IMG/VR virus record: IMGVR_UViG_3300021961_000267
Location: 1-37,273 of that record
Source: a virus
DNA: 37,273 bases
Direction: 5' to 3' (one strand)
Numbering within the stretch: position 1 is the stretch's first letter; each line of letters opens with the position of its first letter. The notes beneath the pieces are model-generated. The model did not search any database. It saw only the letters and a program-made list of their open reading frames with translations, and was not told where the DNA came from. A program made the translations under genes and the position numbers. This document shows, one piece after another, positions 16,123 through 21,939 of the stretch.

Positions 16123-16328
16123 CGGAGCCAAGAGTACTCATCCATATCATCTATTAGTGGGTATTTCCCTCTATTGACAAGGTATACCTTACCGTCATCT
16201 AAAACATAATCAATAGTATCGCCTTCTTTCCATCCTAATGATTTAAGCATCTCTTCTGGGAATGTGATTAGATACTCATCGAATTCTTTATCGTATTCTA
16301 CGACGCCTGACCATATGTTGTTTACCAT
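16119..16328 (-). CDS. AbrB/SpoVT-like small DNA-binding protein
   Basis: A 69-residue protein from ATG 16328 (the frame is open further, to 16412, but that would overlap the membrane-protein gene by 91 bases). The central FPEEMLKSLGWKEGDTIDYVLDDGKVYLVN matches the swapped-hairpin AbrB fold: P-x-E-x-L-x-x-L-G-W-x-x-G-D. Similar proteins are frequent in T4-like marine phages. It may be a small transcription regulator. The stop lies in a TTAA shared with the opposing gene. Confidence 0.7.
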   Translation of the reverse strand: MVNNIWSGVVEYDKEFDEYLITFPEEMLKSLGWKEGDTIDYVLDDGKVYLVNRGKYPLIDDMDEYSWLR

Positions 16329-16540
16329 CCTGGAAAGTATCCTGATTTTTGAAACATCTTCCAAACGAAAAATCCAAATATTGGTGAGCAACCTATTGTC
16401 CATGCCTGACATTTAACTTTGAGGACAAAGGGTGAATTGTTCCATCTATCATCAAGTGACACGCAAGCCCAGTATAACTTGAAGATAAAGAAGTACCCAA
16501 TTATCCAAGATGAATAAAATACAATTTCAGACAGTGACAT
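16322..16540 (-). CDS. Small membrane protein
   Basis: A 72-residue protein with two hydrophobic segments: IVFYSSWIIGYFFIFKLYWA (residues 6-25) and, after a hydrophilic loop with DDRWNN, WTIGCSPIFGFFVW (about 47-60). It likely spans the inner membrane twice. The gene begins 14 bases inside the previous one and ends 7 bases inside the next. Function not recognised; small phage membrane proteins often act in exclusion or lysis control, but nothing here proves that. Confidence 0.6.
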   Translation of the reverse strand: MSLSEIVFYSSWIIGYFFIFKLYWACVSLDDRWNNSPFVLKVKCQAWTIGCSPIFGFFVWKMFQKSGYFPGW

Positions 16541-17060
16541 GTTCTTTCCTCCATACTGTATCTACATAATCATTGACCCAAGAAGGACTATTGTTGTTCC
16601 TCCATCTAGCAAACCTCAGTTTATCTTGTGTGTAGTACTTTCTATATGCTGCGATAGTATCATCAATATCCTTATAAGGAGTTGCATTGACGAAAGGAGT
16701 CAGTCCAAGACTAGGGAGATGACAGTTATATGAATTAACCCATTGACTGAAGTATGTATAAGCATCACGTAGCTTGTCGCTTTCACGCTCTTTACCATAC
16801 CGCTTCTTGTACTCATTCATCTGACCGTCATGATGGTCTAGTAGCCACACGACATTTTGACGAGACTTAGCAAGCCATAATGTACAAGGATGTTTGAGGA
16901 CGCTCTTAGGATGACCCATATACTTCTCGCCAGTATATCCATCTAGCTCCATAACAGCAGATAGCATCTGACAGTTCTCTGTAGGCATCTTGACGATATG
17001 TTGATCACATAGGTCACGAGCTGATTGATAAGGATCGTTATTAACAACAAATATATTCAC
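16527..17060 (-). CDS. Pyr_excise-like protein (T4 endonuclease V-related family)
   Basis: A 177-residue protein starting MNIFVVNNDPYQSARDLCDQHIVKM, which has the 'MNIFv...dp..aA..LcDkHvvKM' N-terminus of the Pyr_excise-like family, with MPTENCQMLS, the HPCTLWLAKSRQNVVWLLDHH region and EYKKRYGKE following in order. T4 endonuclease V (DenV) of this superfamily cleaves pyrimidine dimers; many phage members of this branch have no tested activity and lack similarity to DenV elsewhere. It starts with GTG 17060 behind GAGGAA. A DNA repair or base-excision role is an inference. Confidence 0.6.
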   Translation of the reverse strand: MNIFVVNNDPYQSARDLCDQHIVKMPTENCQMLSAVMELDGYTGEKYMGHPKSVLKHPCTLWLAKSRQNVVWLLDHHDGQMNEYKKRYGKERESDKLRDAYTYFSQWVNSYNCHLPSLGLTPFVNATPYKDIDDTIAAYRKYYTQDKLRFARWRNNNSPSWVNDYVDTVWRKEHVTV

Positions 17061-17076
17061 GTCAGTTCCTCACAAT

Positions 17077-17104
17077 TGAATATACACTGTACACTGTTTT
17101 TCAA
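17077..17104 (-). promoter_or_regulatory. Possible sigma70-like promoter
   Basis: TTGAAA (17104-17099) is 16 bases from TATTCA (17082-17077) on the minus strand, 17 bases above the GTG start at 17060. The spacer holds the near palindrome GTGTACAGTGTA. Weak match to consensus. Confidence 0.3.
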
Positions 17105-17119
17105 CAAAAGCCAACACTA

Positions 17120-17905
17120 TTATCGCAACAAGATCGCTGGTTTGACTCTATCTTGGGTAATACGCTCTATCTTAATTCTTTCTGCACCAATTCTACCTAC
17201 TTCGAACACAGTACCATATCCTCTTCCACGCCTTTCATCGTTACTAATAAACAACATGCTATCAGTATACTGAGACGCAGCTCTACCATACTCTTTTTCT
17301 ATCTCTGCAAACTCTTTTGGCGCTGCCGTTCTGAGGCGATTCATCAGAGTCTTATTAAACTCCCCCTTTGATCTTGCAGTACTTACGATTTCATTTTCGT
17401 TAGCGAGTTTAAAGATAGCCTGAACATATTTGCTAGTCGCAAACTGACCAGAGAAGAAGAAGTCAACATAGCAACGGCTATTAGGAGGAAACACGCCAGT
17501 TCCTTCCGCGCCAAGATAACTTCCTATCTTTACACCCTTGACCTCATACCCTCGTCCATTGACGCGGAGATCTCGATCATCCCCTTGTCCTACAAGCTCT
17601 GATCCTTCCACTAACAGATATAGAAGGACTTCGCCAGGACCTATTTGTTTTAGACCTGTTGGCTTCATTACATAGTCGAAACGACTGTCACCCTGTAAGC
17701 TACTGATTGCAGCATTCAATGAGCTAGCTGTAACACTAGATATACTAGGGAGACGACTCGATAAGATATGCTGCTCAAAACAGTACCTCAGCGCTTCACG
17801 ATTGTCACTCTTAAAATCCTGTGGATACAGAAGTAAGTTGATAATCTTTCTGTTCTCTACCCGGCTGATCAGGTCGAGCTCGTCCTTATTGAAGTTGTTA
17901 GCCAT
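17120..17905 (-). CDS. PD-(D/E)XK-like protein of unknown role
   Basis: A 261-residue protein. Around residues 90-125 GPGEVLLYLLVEGSE is followed by DRDLRVNGRGYEVKGVKIG: an early Glu, an Asp and an E-x-K on adjacent strands, the arrangement of restriction-like nuclease cores, found here by eye and not confirmed. A helical N-terminus with IINLLLYPQDF and ALRYCFEQHIL precedes it and the C-terminal half carries KEYGRAASQYTDSMLF. Restriction-type nucleases occur in phages as homing, terminase or host-degrading enzymes. Promoter-like elements of two types lie directly upstream. Confidence 0.5.
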   Translation of the reverse strand: MANNFNKDELDLISRVENRKIINLLLYPQDFKSDNREALRYCFEQHILSSRLPSISSVTASSLNAAISSLQGDSRFDYVMKPTGLKQIGPGEVLLYLLVEGSELVGQGDDRDLRVNGRGYEVKGVKIGSYLGAEGTGVFPPNSRCYVDFFFSGQFATSKYVQAIFKLANENEIVSTARSKGEFNKTLMNRLRTAAPKEFAEIEKEYGRAASQYTDSMLFISNDERRGRGYGTVFEVGRIGAERIKIERITQDRVKPAILLR

Positions 17906-17923
17906 ATCTTATATCCTCTCACG

Positions 17924-17931
17924 TATTTATT
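17924..17931 (-). promoter_or_regulatory. T4-type late promoter motif AATAAATA
   Basis: On the minus strand AATAAATA (17931-17924) matches NATAAATA and lies 19 bases before the ATG at 17905. It overlaps the transcript start of the sigma70-like promoter just upstream, suggesting the gene is read both early and late. Confidence 0.45.
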
Positions 17932-17952
17932 CCCTGACCGGGCACAAACGTG

Positions 17953-17980
17953 AGTATACTGATATAATCTATAAAGTCAA
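17953..17980 (-). promoter_or_regulatory. Strong sigma70-like promoter
   Basis: TTGACT (17980-17975) then 16 bases then TATACT (17958-17953) on the minus strand: five of six bases of each consensus hexamer. It sits at the end of the preceding gene and drives the gene starting at 17905. Confidence 0.55.
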
Positions 17981-18372
17981 CGCGGTTTGTCATTAAATAA
18001 ATGTAGATCTTGTACGAGAGCTTTTGAAATAGCTCGATGAACTTCACCCTTTTTCTTTTTACCGTCTACTTCAATTCCTTTGCCAGCAGCAAACTCGAGC
18101 AGCGCCTTCTTAGTCATACTAGACAAGTCTGGAAGGTATTGCTTTACCTCAGCGGTCTTACGGTTACGCGTTCTCTTAGCCTTCTCTGGTACTTGCTGAA
18201 CAATAACAGTTCCCTGCTGCGCATCAGCGACCTTCTGTGCTGCTTGTAGAAATTTCTCAGCAGACCTGTCGTGACCTGTTAGATAACGAGGCGTGTAATC
18301 TGCAGCGTCCTGCGCGATCTGTTCGTATGTGATTCCAAGTATGTTTCGCTTTACCCAATCTATGATACCCAT
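17977..18372 (-). CDS. Hypothetical protein with a C-terminal SAP/HeH-like domain
   Basis: A 131-residue protein. The N-terminal part (MGIIDWVKRNILGITYEQIAQ) is helical; a basic linker EKAKRTRNRK follows; residues 85-120 carry LSSMTKKALLEFAAGKGIEVDG and a KKKKGEVHRAISKAL stretch, the helix-extension-helix pattern of SAP/HeH/Rho-N type DNA- or RNA-binding domains. It may bind DNA or RNA. The ATG has a TAGGAG site and lies 34 bases after a TATAAT box. The stop region overlaps a promoter for the next gene. Confidence 0.62.
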   Translation of the reverse strand: MGIIDWVKRNILGITYEQIAQDAADYTPRYLTGHDRSAEKFLQAAQKVADAQQGTVIVQQVPEKAKRTRNRKTAEVKQYLPDLSSMTKKALLEFAAGKGIEVDGKKKKGEVHRAISKALVQDLHLFNDKPR

Positions 18373-18405
18373 AGTGAACTCCTATAATGTAATGATGATA
18401 TCACT

Positions 18406-18411
18406 ATTATA
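18406..18411 (-). promoter_or_regulatory. TATAAT -10 element
   Basis: A perfect TATAAT in TATATAATAG on the minus strand, 34 bases above the start at 18372. No good -35 is seen; TTCCCC 16 bases upstream is the only candidate. Upstream is an AT-rich dyad around GCGCG (18431-18449). The terminator at 18507-18531 separates this gene from those above, which makes a promoter here likely. Confidence 0.4.
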
Positions 18412-18506
18412 TAGGCGAGTGTTTTTAGGGGAATTTTTTGCGCGAAAAAATTTTTGTAGTAACTTTATTTTTATCGCGGTCGAGGAGATCTGTATTATAT
18501 TTAAAC

Positions 18507-18531
18507 AAAAAAAGGGGGGTGATACCCCCCC
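18507..18531 (-). terminator. Intrinsic terminator of the leftward early genes
   Basis: On the minus strand GGGGGG, loop TATCA, CCCCCC, followed by seven T: a textbook Rho-independent terminator 12 bases after the stop of the gene at 18543-18806. Confidence 0.9.
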
Positions 18532-18542
18532 TGCCTGTTGAC

Positions 18543-18806
18543 TCAGACGTCCGTTTCCATTAGACTGACATGTCCATCCCACTCGTGCTGGTCTAGCGCA
18601 TCCAGTAGCGCTACAGCATCCTGGAGATTGTAGCAACCCTTAATCCACTCGACTTCAAATTCAGCACGCTTGACATCCATTTCTCGTATTGACCGGACTA
18701 GCGCTTTAAGCGATATTTTAAGACTCGCGAGCTTCTCGTGCATTTCAGCTTGATAGCTCACTTGCTCAGCTTCGTTAAATGCGTTCATGTAGTATTGCTT
18801 ATCCAT
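18543..18806 (-). CDS. Small hypothetical protein, helical
   Basis: About 87 residues, starting MDKQYYMNAFNEAEQVSYQ from ATG 18806 (GAGAG lies six bases upstream; an ATG two codons earlier is also possible). Long heptad-like helices (KLASLKISLKALVRSIREM, then AEFEVEWIKGCYNLQDAVALLDAL) suggest a coiled coil or helical hairpin. It is followed by a perfect intrinsic terminator and preceded by another, so it is a one-gene transcript. Function unknown. Confidence 0.65.
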   Translation of the reverse strand: MDKQYYMNAFNEAEQVSYQAEMHEKLASLKISLKALVRSIREMDVKRAEFEVEWIKGCYNLQDAVALLDALDQHEWDGHVSLMETDV

Positions 18807-18830
18807 TTGCATCTCTCGTTTAGTTGATAA

Positions 18831-18862
18831 TGTATAGTCGGGGAGAATGGGAGAATGGTCAA
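18831..18862 (-). promoter_or_regulatory. Possible promoter of the gene at 18543-18806
   Basis: On the minus strand TTGACC (18862-18857) and, 20 bases further, TATACA (18836-18831); GACTAT at 17-base spacing is an alternative -10. It lies in the 62-base gap between the terminator at 18875-18900 and the gene, so a promoter is needed here. The 20-base spacing is seen again at 24639-24670. Confidence 0.4.
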
Positions 18863-18874
18863 CACGAGAATGAT

Positions 18875-18900
18875 AAAAAAAGGGAGAATATTATCTCCCT
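18875..18900 (-). terminator. Intrinsic terminator overlapping a stop codon
   Basis: On the minus strand AGGGAGA, loop TAATAT, TCTCCCT, then a T-run of six or seven. The TAA stop of the gene at 18891-19187 lies in the loop, so the terminator stem begins inside the gene. Confidence 0.85.
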
Positions 18901-19187
18901 CTCTCCATCATGTATTTCTCCTTATACTCTTCCAGCTTCTTTCGATTGTACTCGCCAATCTGATACCGCTCTTCTATCTCGTTTTCAAACTCGACTGGAT
19001 CGATCGCGTATCCACCCTTTTGTACAAGATAGTCGAGAATGTTAGCTCGTTCTGTTTGAGAGTGCATACTAATGAGAGCCTCACACAACTCCTTATACCC
19101 TAACTTGTTCTCAAGCAGCTCGAATCCGATCTTGATCTTGTCACGATTGAAAAGAGTGTTACCAGCTACTGTTGTTTTCAAGTTCAT
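18891..19187 (-). CDS. Small hypothetical protein
   Basis: A 98-residue protein: a short N-terminal strand region (MNLKTTVAGNTLF), a central helical segment IKIGFELLENKLGYKELCEALIS, then ERANILDYLVQKGGYAIDPVEFE, and a basic, charged tail EYNRKKLEEYKEKYMMERGR. ATG 19187 has GGAGATTAGAG upstream. The stop sits in the loop of an intrinsic terminator, so it is the last gene of a leftward early transcript. No domain is recognised. Confidence 0.65.
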   Translation of the reverse strand: MNLKTTVAGNTLFNRDKIKIGFELLENKLGYKELCEALISMHSQTERANILDYLVQKGGYAIDPVEFENEIEERYQIGEYNRKKLEEYKEKYMMERGR

Positions 19188-19189
19188 CT

Positions 19190-19348
19190 CTAATCTCCTC
19201 TTATCAGCTCAACTTGAAAGTATTCATAATTGTCATCTAACATGATCTGTTCGACAACATCTGATACACCTTTTTTTGTACCCCTAATAGTCTGTTCGGT
19301 TGGACCGAACTTTCCAAAAGTTGTGATCTTGTATGTGTCAATAGACAT
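19190..19348 (-). CDS. 52-residue hypothetical protein
   Basis: A small gene below the usual cutoff: ATG 19348 with AGGTAAT upstream, TAG at 19190. The product starts MSIDTYKITTFGKFGPTEQ and has GTKKGVSDVVEQIMLDDNYEY in the middle; the pattern of two strands and one helix resembles a small ferredoxin-like or KOW-size domain, not identified. It ends 2 bases before the next ATG, whose ribosome site GGAGATTAG lies in its last codons, so the pair is coupled. Confidence 0.6.
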   Translation of the reverse strand: MSIDTYKITTFGKFGPTEQTIRGTKKGVSDVVEQIMLDDNYEYFQVELIRGD

Positions 19349-19353
19349 GTCTA

Positions 19354-19584
19354 TTACCTCCCTACCTTAACTAGAGTTGTCACTTTAGATTCAGCCCACC
19401 TTAACATGTTCTCTTTATTAGTCCAGCTGCCCTTAAACTCTCTACCGAACCAGATGTCCCACATGTCTCCATTCTTACCCCAATTCATGATAGTGACTTC
19501 TACTTCAGGTGTGTTAGTAGACACAAAAGCAGATTGCTTACCATTTACTGTAGTAGGAACTTGTTTGAACTGCATACCTAACAT
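19354..19584 (-). CDS. Small hypothetical beta-rich protein
   Basis: A 76-residue protein with beta-strand pattern and many aromatic residues: PEVEVTIMNWGKNGDMWDIWFG and FKGSWTNKENMLRWAE. ATG 19584 has GGAGAGAG upstream. It follows a promoter-like element at 19611-19639 and ends five bases before the next gene. Not recognised. Confidence 0.62.
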   Translation of the reverse strand: MLGMQFKQVPTTVNGKQSAFVSTNTPEVEVTIMNWGKNGDMWDIWFGREFKGSWTNKENMLRWAESKVTTLVKVGR

Positions 19585-19610
19585 TTACTCTCTCCTTCTG
19601 TTGTATCTAT

Positions 19611-19639
19611 AAGATAGGGTCAAACCCTATATTAGTCAA
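19611..19639 (-). promoter_or_regulatory. Sigma70-like promoter inside the end of a gene
   Basis: TTGACT (19639-19634), 17-base spacer, TATCTT (19616-19611) on the minus strand. The -35 overlaps the stop codon of the gene at 19632-19892, and the 47-base gap below leads to the ATG at 19584. Confidence 0.45.
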
Positions 19640-19892
19640 CAGGCTGATAGAGATTATTATAAGAAATTGCTACCAGTTCAGCATTCGCACTATCGAGCTG
19701 GTTTGGATACATCCTAAACACGAGAGTCTCAATAATCTGTTCTGCAGTCATCATCTCACTATCGAGCATGTCATTAATTGTCTCGAGCAGCTGCACACAT
19801 TCCATATCTAAATCGTCCTCTTGTGATTGATCATATGAAGCTTGAATTTCAGCTAGTCTCACATACTCGTCATATGGATCTTCATCATACAT
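19632..19892 (-). CDS. Small acidic hypothetical protein
   Basis: An 86-residue, very acidic protein (MYDEDPYDEYVRLAEIQASYDQ, DDLDMECVQLLETINDMLDSEMM) built mainly of helices. ATG 19892 has AGGAGAGAGAG upstream and the gene lies 9 bases after the micro-gene at 19902-19994. Small acidic early proteins of phages often inhibit host nucleic-acid enzymes by mimicking DNA; this is only a possibility here. Confidence 0.65.
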   Translation of the reverse strand: MYDEDPYDEYVRLAEIQASYDQSQEDDLDMECVQLLETINDMLDSEMMTAEQIIETLVFRMYPNQLDSANAELVAISYNNLYQPVD

Positions 19893-19901
19893 CTCTCTCT
19901 C

Positions 19902-19994
19902 CTACATCAACATGATTGCCCAAAATAGCCCACCTGCAGCCAAACCACAACAGACAGTCACGAAAATTTCGAGTGCTGTTTCTAGTTTTTTCAT
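19902..19994 (-). CDS. 30-residue membrane micro-protein
   Basis: A 30-codon gene: ATG 19994 with AGGAGAGCGAG upstream, TAG at 19902. The product is MKKLETALEIFVTV followed by CCGLAAGGLFWAIMLM, one membrane-spanning helix with a CC pair and small-residue GLAAGG motif that could mediate helix packing. The spacing to its neighbours (16 and 9 bases) fits the packed operon. A short inner-membrane protein of unknown role. Confidence 0.6.
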   Translation of the reverse strand: MKKLETALEIFVTVCCGLAAGGLFWAIMLM

Positions 19995-20010
19995 CTCGCT
20001 CTCCTGTTGT

Positions 20011-20184
20011 CTAAAGTCTTGTATATGTGTATTCTGAATCTTGATATTTGCCTTCTGCAATCTTCTGACTGAAGCTGCTCAACAGATATCCGCTCAAACT
20101 ACCATCATCCTCAACTTCATACCCCTTCCCATTAGAGAGAGACTCCATATACCACACACCCCCTACTTCAATCTCTTCACTCAT
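20011..20184 (-). CDS. 57-residue hypothetical protein
   Basis: A gene just under the usual cutoff: ATG 20184 overlaps the preceding stop (ATGA) and has GGAG upstream; TAG at 20011. It begins MSEEIEVGGVWYMESLSNGKG and ends QKIAEGKYQDSEYTYTRL. It has a short predicted beta-hairpin and an acidic centre (EVEDDGSLSG). No similarity is recognised; ATGA coupling and the ribosome site support that it is real. Confidence 0.62.
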   Translation of the reverse strand: MSEEIEVGGVWYMESLSNGKGYEVEDDGSLSGYLLSSFSQKIAEGKYQDSEYTYTRL

Positions 20185-20435
20185 ATCACCATCTCCTTAT
20201 GTATAGCCTCAATCTCATCCTCATCCTCATAATACCAGTCATGCTCTTCAGCAGGATCTGTTTCTTCATCAAACCGAATGTCCCAATTGTTAGAGATCCA
20301 CTCGACATTATCCTTCAGCTCGTCAGTACTCATACCCATAATAATCTCATCCAGCAGTCTCTCTTTACCCAACTGCTCCTCTATCACATCCATTTGAGCC
20401 ATCAGTTTGGTTCTCATGTCACTTAATACACTCAT
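20181..20435 (-). CDS. Small acidic hypothetical protein
   Basis: An 84-residue protein: N-terminal helix MSVLSDMRTKLMAQMDVIEEQLG (coiled-coil-like) and a strongly acidic C-terminal part with EETDPAEEHDWYYEDEDEIE. Start overlaps the preceding stop (TAATG) and the end overlaps the next start (ATGA). Like its neighbours it shows depletion of C on the coding strand. Function unknown. Confidence 0.63.
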   Translation of the reverse strand: MSVLSDMRTKLMAQMDVIEEQLGKERLLDEIIMGMSTDELKDNVEWISNNWDIRFDEETDPAEEHDWYYEDEDEIEAIHKEMVI

Positions 20436-20578
20436 TACTGTAACTCCTCTTTTAGTTCCTGCACCTTCTCAAGTGCCATATTAAAAGCATCCTCACAACT
20501 CATTCCTTCATCAAGAAATTCAACTTGTAAGTCCTGAAACTTGTTTTCTAACCACTCTTCAAAAAACATGTTACTCAT
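20435..20578 (-). CDS. 47-residue hypothetical protein
   Basis: ATG 20578 with GGTAGAGAG upstream; the TAA stop shares a base with the next ATG (TAATG). The product starts MSNMFFEEWLENKFQDLQVEF and ends MALEKVQELKEELQ, two acidic helices joined by LDEGMSCED. It was too short for a 60-residue cutoff. Probably a small helical regulator; no homologue recognised. Confidence 0.6.
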   Translation of the reverse strand: MSNMFFEEWLENKFQDLQVEFLDEGMSCEDAFNMALEKVQELKEELQ

Positions 20579-20592
20579 CTCTCTACCTCCTA

Positions 20593-20775
20593 TCAGTTAT
20601 CAAACACATTAGCCATTTCTAAAATATTTACAACACCACTCATACCACTCATACTCCTACCCTCTAGCTCATCAACAAAAGCCTCTAACATCTCAACAGC
20701 TTCATCCTCCTCAAGACCATATCTCTCCATAATCATCTCTACATCTACCTTCATCTTTATATTAAAAACTTTCAT
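20593..20775 (-). CDS. Small acidic hypothetical protein
   Basis: A 60-residue protein, MKVFNIKMKVDVEMIMERYG at the start, then LEEDEAVEMLEAFVDELEG and a Met/Ser-rich end. ATG 20775 has AAAGGAGATGAGAG upstream. It is rich in Met, Glu, Asp and Val, the amino acids whose codons can avoid C, in a region where the coding strand has almost none. Function unknown. Confidence 0.62.
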   Translation of the reverse strand: MKVFNIKMKVDVEMIMERYGLEEDEAVEMLEAFVDELEGRSMSGMSGVVNILEMANVFDN

Positions 20776-20858
20776 CTCTCATCTCCTTTTCTTTCCATAA
20801 CTTCATAATACACATTTCTAACAAACAAACAACAGTTTTTTTCAAAAAAACTTTTTTT

Positions 20859-21185
20859 TTATCTCCTCTCAACCCACAAATAATTCATCTCATAATCCTC
20901 ATTCACAATCACACTATAAACACCCTTATACTCTAAATCAAAACCCACACCCACAAACTCATCATCATCACTCAACCCATAATCATCAATCACCTCATAT
21001 TCACTACTAAACACCTCATCCTCTAACCCTAACCACTCAATATCATCCACCTCACCTCTACACCCTAAAGTAATTTTCCACAAACCATCTTTATCAATAT
21101 CCTCCTTCCATTCATCACCCACAATCTCCAACACATCTCTTACACTAAACACCTCATCAAAATTCTCTCTATTCAACTTTCTCAT
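20859..21185 (-). CDS. Acidic hypothetical protein, coding strand almost free of C
   Basis: A 108-residue protein, the first gene of the leftward early block. It is very acidic with two internally similar stretches (GDEWKEDIDKDGLWKITLGC and EYEVIDDYGLSDDDEFVGVGF) suggesting a beta-rich fold. The coding strand contains almost no C (the + strand has about one G in the 300 bases 20881-21180), so Ser, Leu, Thr and Pro are rare or use C-free codons. The ATG has AAGGAAAAGAGAG upstream. The bias is a property of the region, strongest here. Frame, ribosome site and absence of stops support a real gene. Confidence 0.65.
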   Translation of the reverse strand: MRKLNRENFDEVFSVRDVLEIVGDEWKEDIDKDGLWKITLGCRGEVDDIEWLGLEDEVFSSEYEVIDDYGLSDDDEFVGVGFDLEYKGVYSVIVNEDYEMNYLWVERR

Positions 21186-21445
21186 TTCTCTCTTTTCCTT
21201 CTCTCATTTAAATTTTCATTTAAACTACCTTACCACAAGTAAATACCCTATACAACAACTTTTTTAACTTTTTTTAAAAAAATATTCTCCTTTTTTTTAA
21301 CACACACACTCCCCCAGCTCAAACATCTCACACCTCTTATCTACAGTCAACATATAAAATAAAAAAAACTTTTTTTGTGTTTGGGTGTTGTGTTTGAATG
21401 TGGATGGTGAGATATTGAAGATTGTGTTTGTGAGAAGAGGAGGAG
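21186..21445. other. A/T-tract, skew-inversion region (origin candidate)
   Basis: No credible gene lies in 21186-21713. The left part contains long homopolymer tracts, including a T-run next to an A-run at 21274-21287 (14-base palindrome), eight T at 21291-21298 and A-run/C/T-run around 21361-21377. Strand composition inverts at about 21350: 20761-21360 has 5 G on the + strand, whereas 21361-21460 has 1 C and 34 G. Gene direction diverges here too. Easily melted tracts at a skew switch are the signature of a replication origin or a divergent transcription centre. It is separate from the repeat array at 21446-21565. Confidence 0.55.
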
Positions 21446-21565
21446 TTAATTAGGAGAGAGATAGTAACATAAGATACTATTTCACACGAAACTATATCGC
21501 TCGATACTATTAGGCTCGAGATAGTAACATATGTTACTATTAGGCTCGAAACTATTAAGATCGAA
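21446..21565. repeat. Array A: eight tandem 15-bp units with two ATAGTA-N8-TACTAT dyads
   Basis: Units of exactly 15 bases follow one another; from 21476 they read ACTATTTCACACGAA, ACTATATCGCTCGAT, ACTATTAGGCTCGAG, ATAGTAACATATGTT, ACTATTAGGCTCGAA, ACTATTAAGATCGAA. Upstream are ATAGTAACATAAGAT and a degenerate unit. Two dyads of the form ATAGTA-N8-TACTAT lie at 21461-21480 and 21521-21540; the second is a perfect 20-base palindrome. The layout suits cooperative binding by a dimeric DNA-binding protein (operator or iteron). Confidence 0.8.
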
Positions 21566-21604
21566 ATGATATGGATGTGTGGGGATGTGTGTGAGAGGGG
21601 CAGT

Positions 21605-21625
21605 GCGCCCAGGCGCGCGCCCAGG
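21605..21625. repeat. GC-rich 9-bp direct repeat
   Basis: GCGCCCAGG occurs at 21605-21613 and 21617-21625, 12 bases apart, with a GGCGCGCGCC palindrome at 21612-21621. This is a short GC-rich island inside very A+T-rich DNA, between array A and the first rightward gene. Confidence 0.6.
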
Positions 21626-21680
21626 AGTTCAAAAAAACTTCTATCTTGATGCAAAACCGTGTTGACCGGTGTATGGGTCT

Positions 21681-21705
21681 CGGTGATGTTACTATTAGAG
21701 ATATG
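21681..21705 (+). promoter_or_regulatory. Single copy of the repeat motif before the first rightward gene
   Basis: GATGTTACTATTAGAGATATG repeats the GTTACTATTAG core of array A, 9-23 bases before the ATG at 21714. A TTGACC box at 21662-21667 lies 22 bases before TACTAT. An operator or -10-like element here would control the rightward early transcript. Confidence 0.4.
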
Positions 21706-21713
21706 GAGTAGAT

Positions 21714-21938
21714 ATGCATCATTCACAAAACGCACAGCTAGCACTAGCAGAGATAGACGCTGCTATCAAAACCGGTGCTCTGTCTGCACACGAGATACTA
21801 AATGAGTTGACCGGTGCTCTAGATCCATGGACGTTGACTACGTCTTGGAAATTTGTTAAGATGTCCACTAGGCTTGACTCCCCGACCAAGAAAGGGGAGA
21901 ACAGAAAGAGAATCAATAGGGGAACAAAAGGGGAATAG
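21714..21938 (+). CDS. Small hypothetical protein, first rightward early gene
   Basis: A 74-residue protein: an alanine-rich helix MHHSQNAQLALAEIDAAIKTG, a GALSAHEILNELTGALDPWTL segment, and a basic tail SPTKKGENRKRINRGTKGE. ATG 21714 has TGGAG nine bases upstream and the stop is directly followed by the next gene's ribosome site. It lies next to the control region, so a DNA-binding regulator acting on the nearby dyads would fit its size and basic tail, but no helix-turn-helix is certain. Confidence 0.6.
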   Translation: MHHSQNAQLALAEIDAAIKTGALSAHEILNELTGALDPWTLTTSWKFVKMSTRLDSPTKKGENRKRINRGTKGE

Positions 21939-21939
21939 A

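Noticed and set aside
18431-18449. AT-rich dyad around GCGCG (ATTTTTT...AAAAAAT)
   Set aside because: Palindrome of homopolymers could be chance in A+T-rich DNA; no T-run of the right polarity to call a terminator.
18382-18636. 84-codon frame on the minus strand
   Set aside because: Crosses the perfect terminator at 18507-18531 and overlaps the gene at 18543-18806 in another frame.
21446-21565. CRISPR array
   Set aside because: Units are 15 bases directly abutting, without unique spacers of 25-40 bases. Not CRISPR.
21337-21744. A 135-codon minus-strand frame with a five-residue periodicity (SSLIV-like units)
   Set aside because: The periodicity is only the 15-bp repeat read in frame (15 is a multiple of three). 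No ribosome site, and the frame crosses homopolymers and the GC-rich repeat. Considered non-coding.
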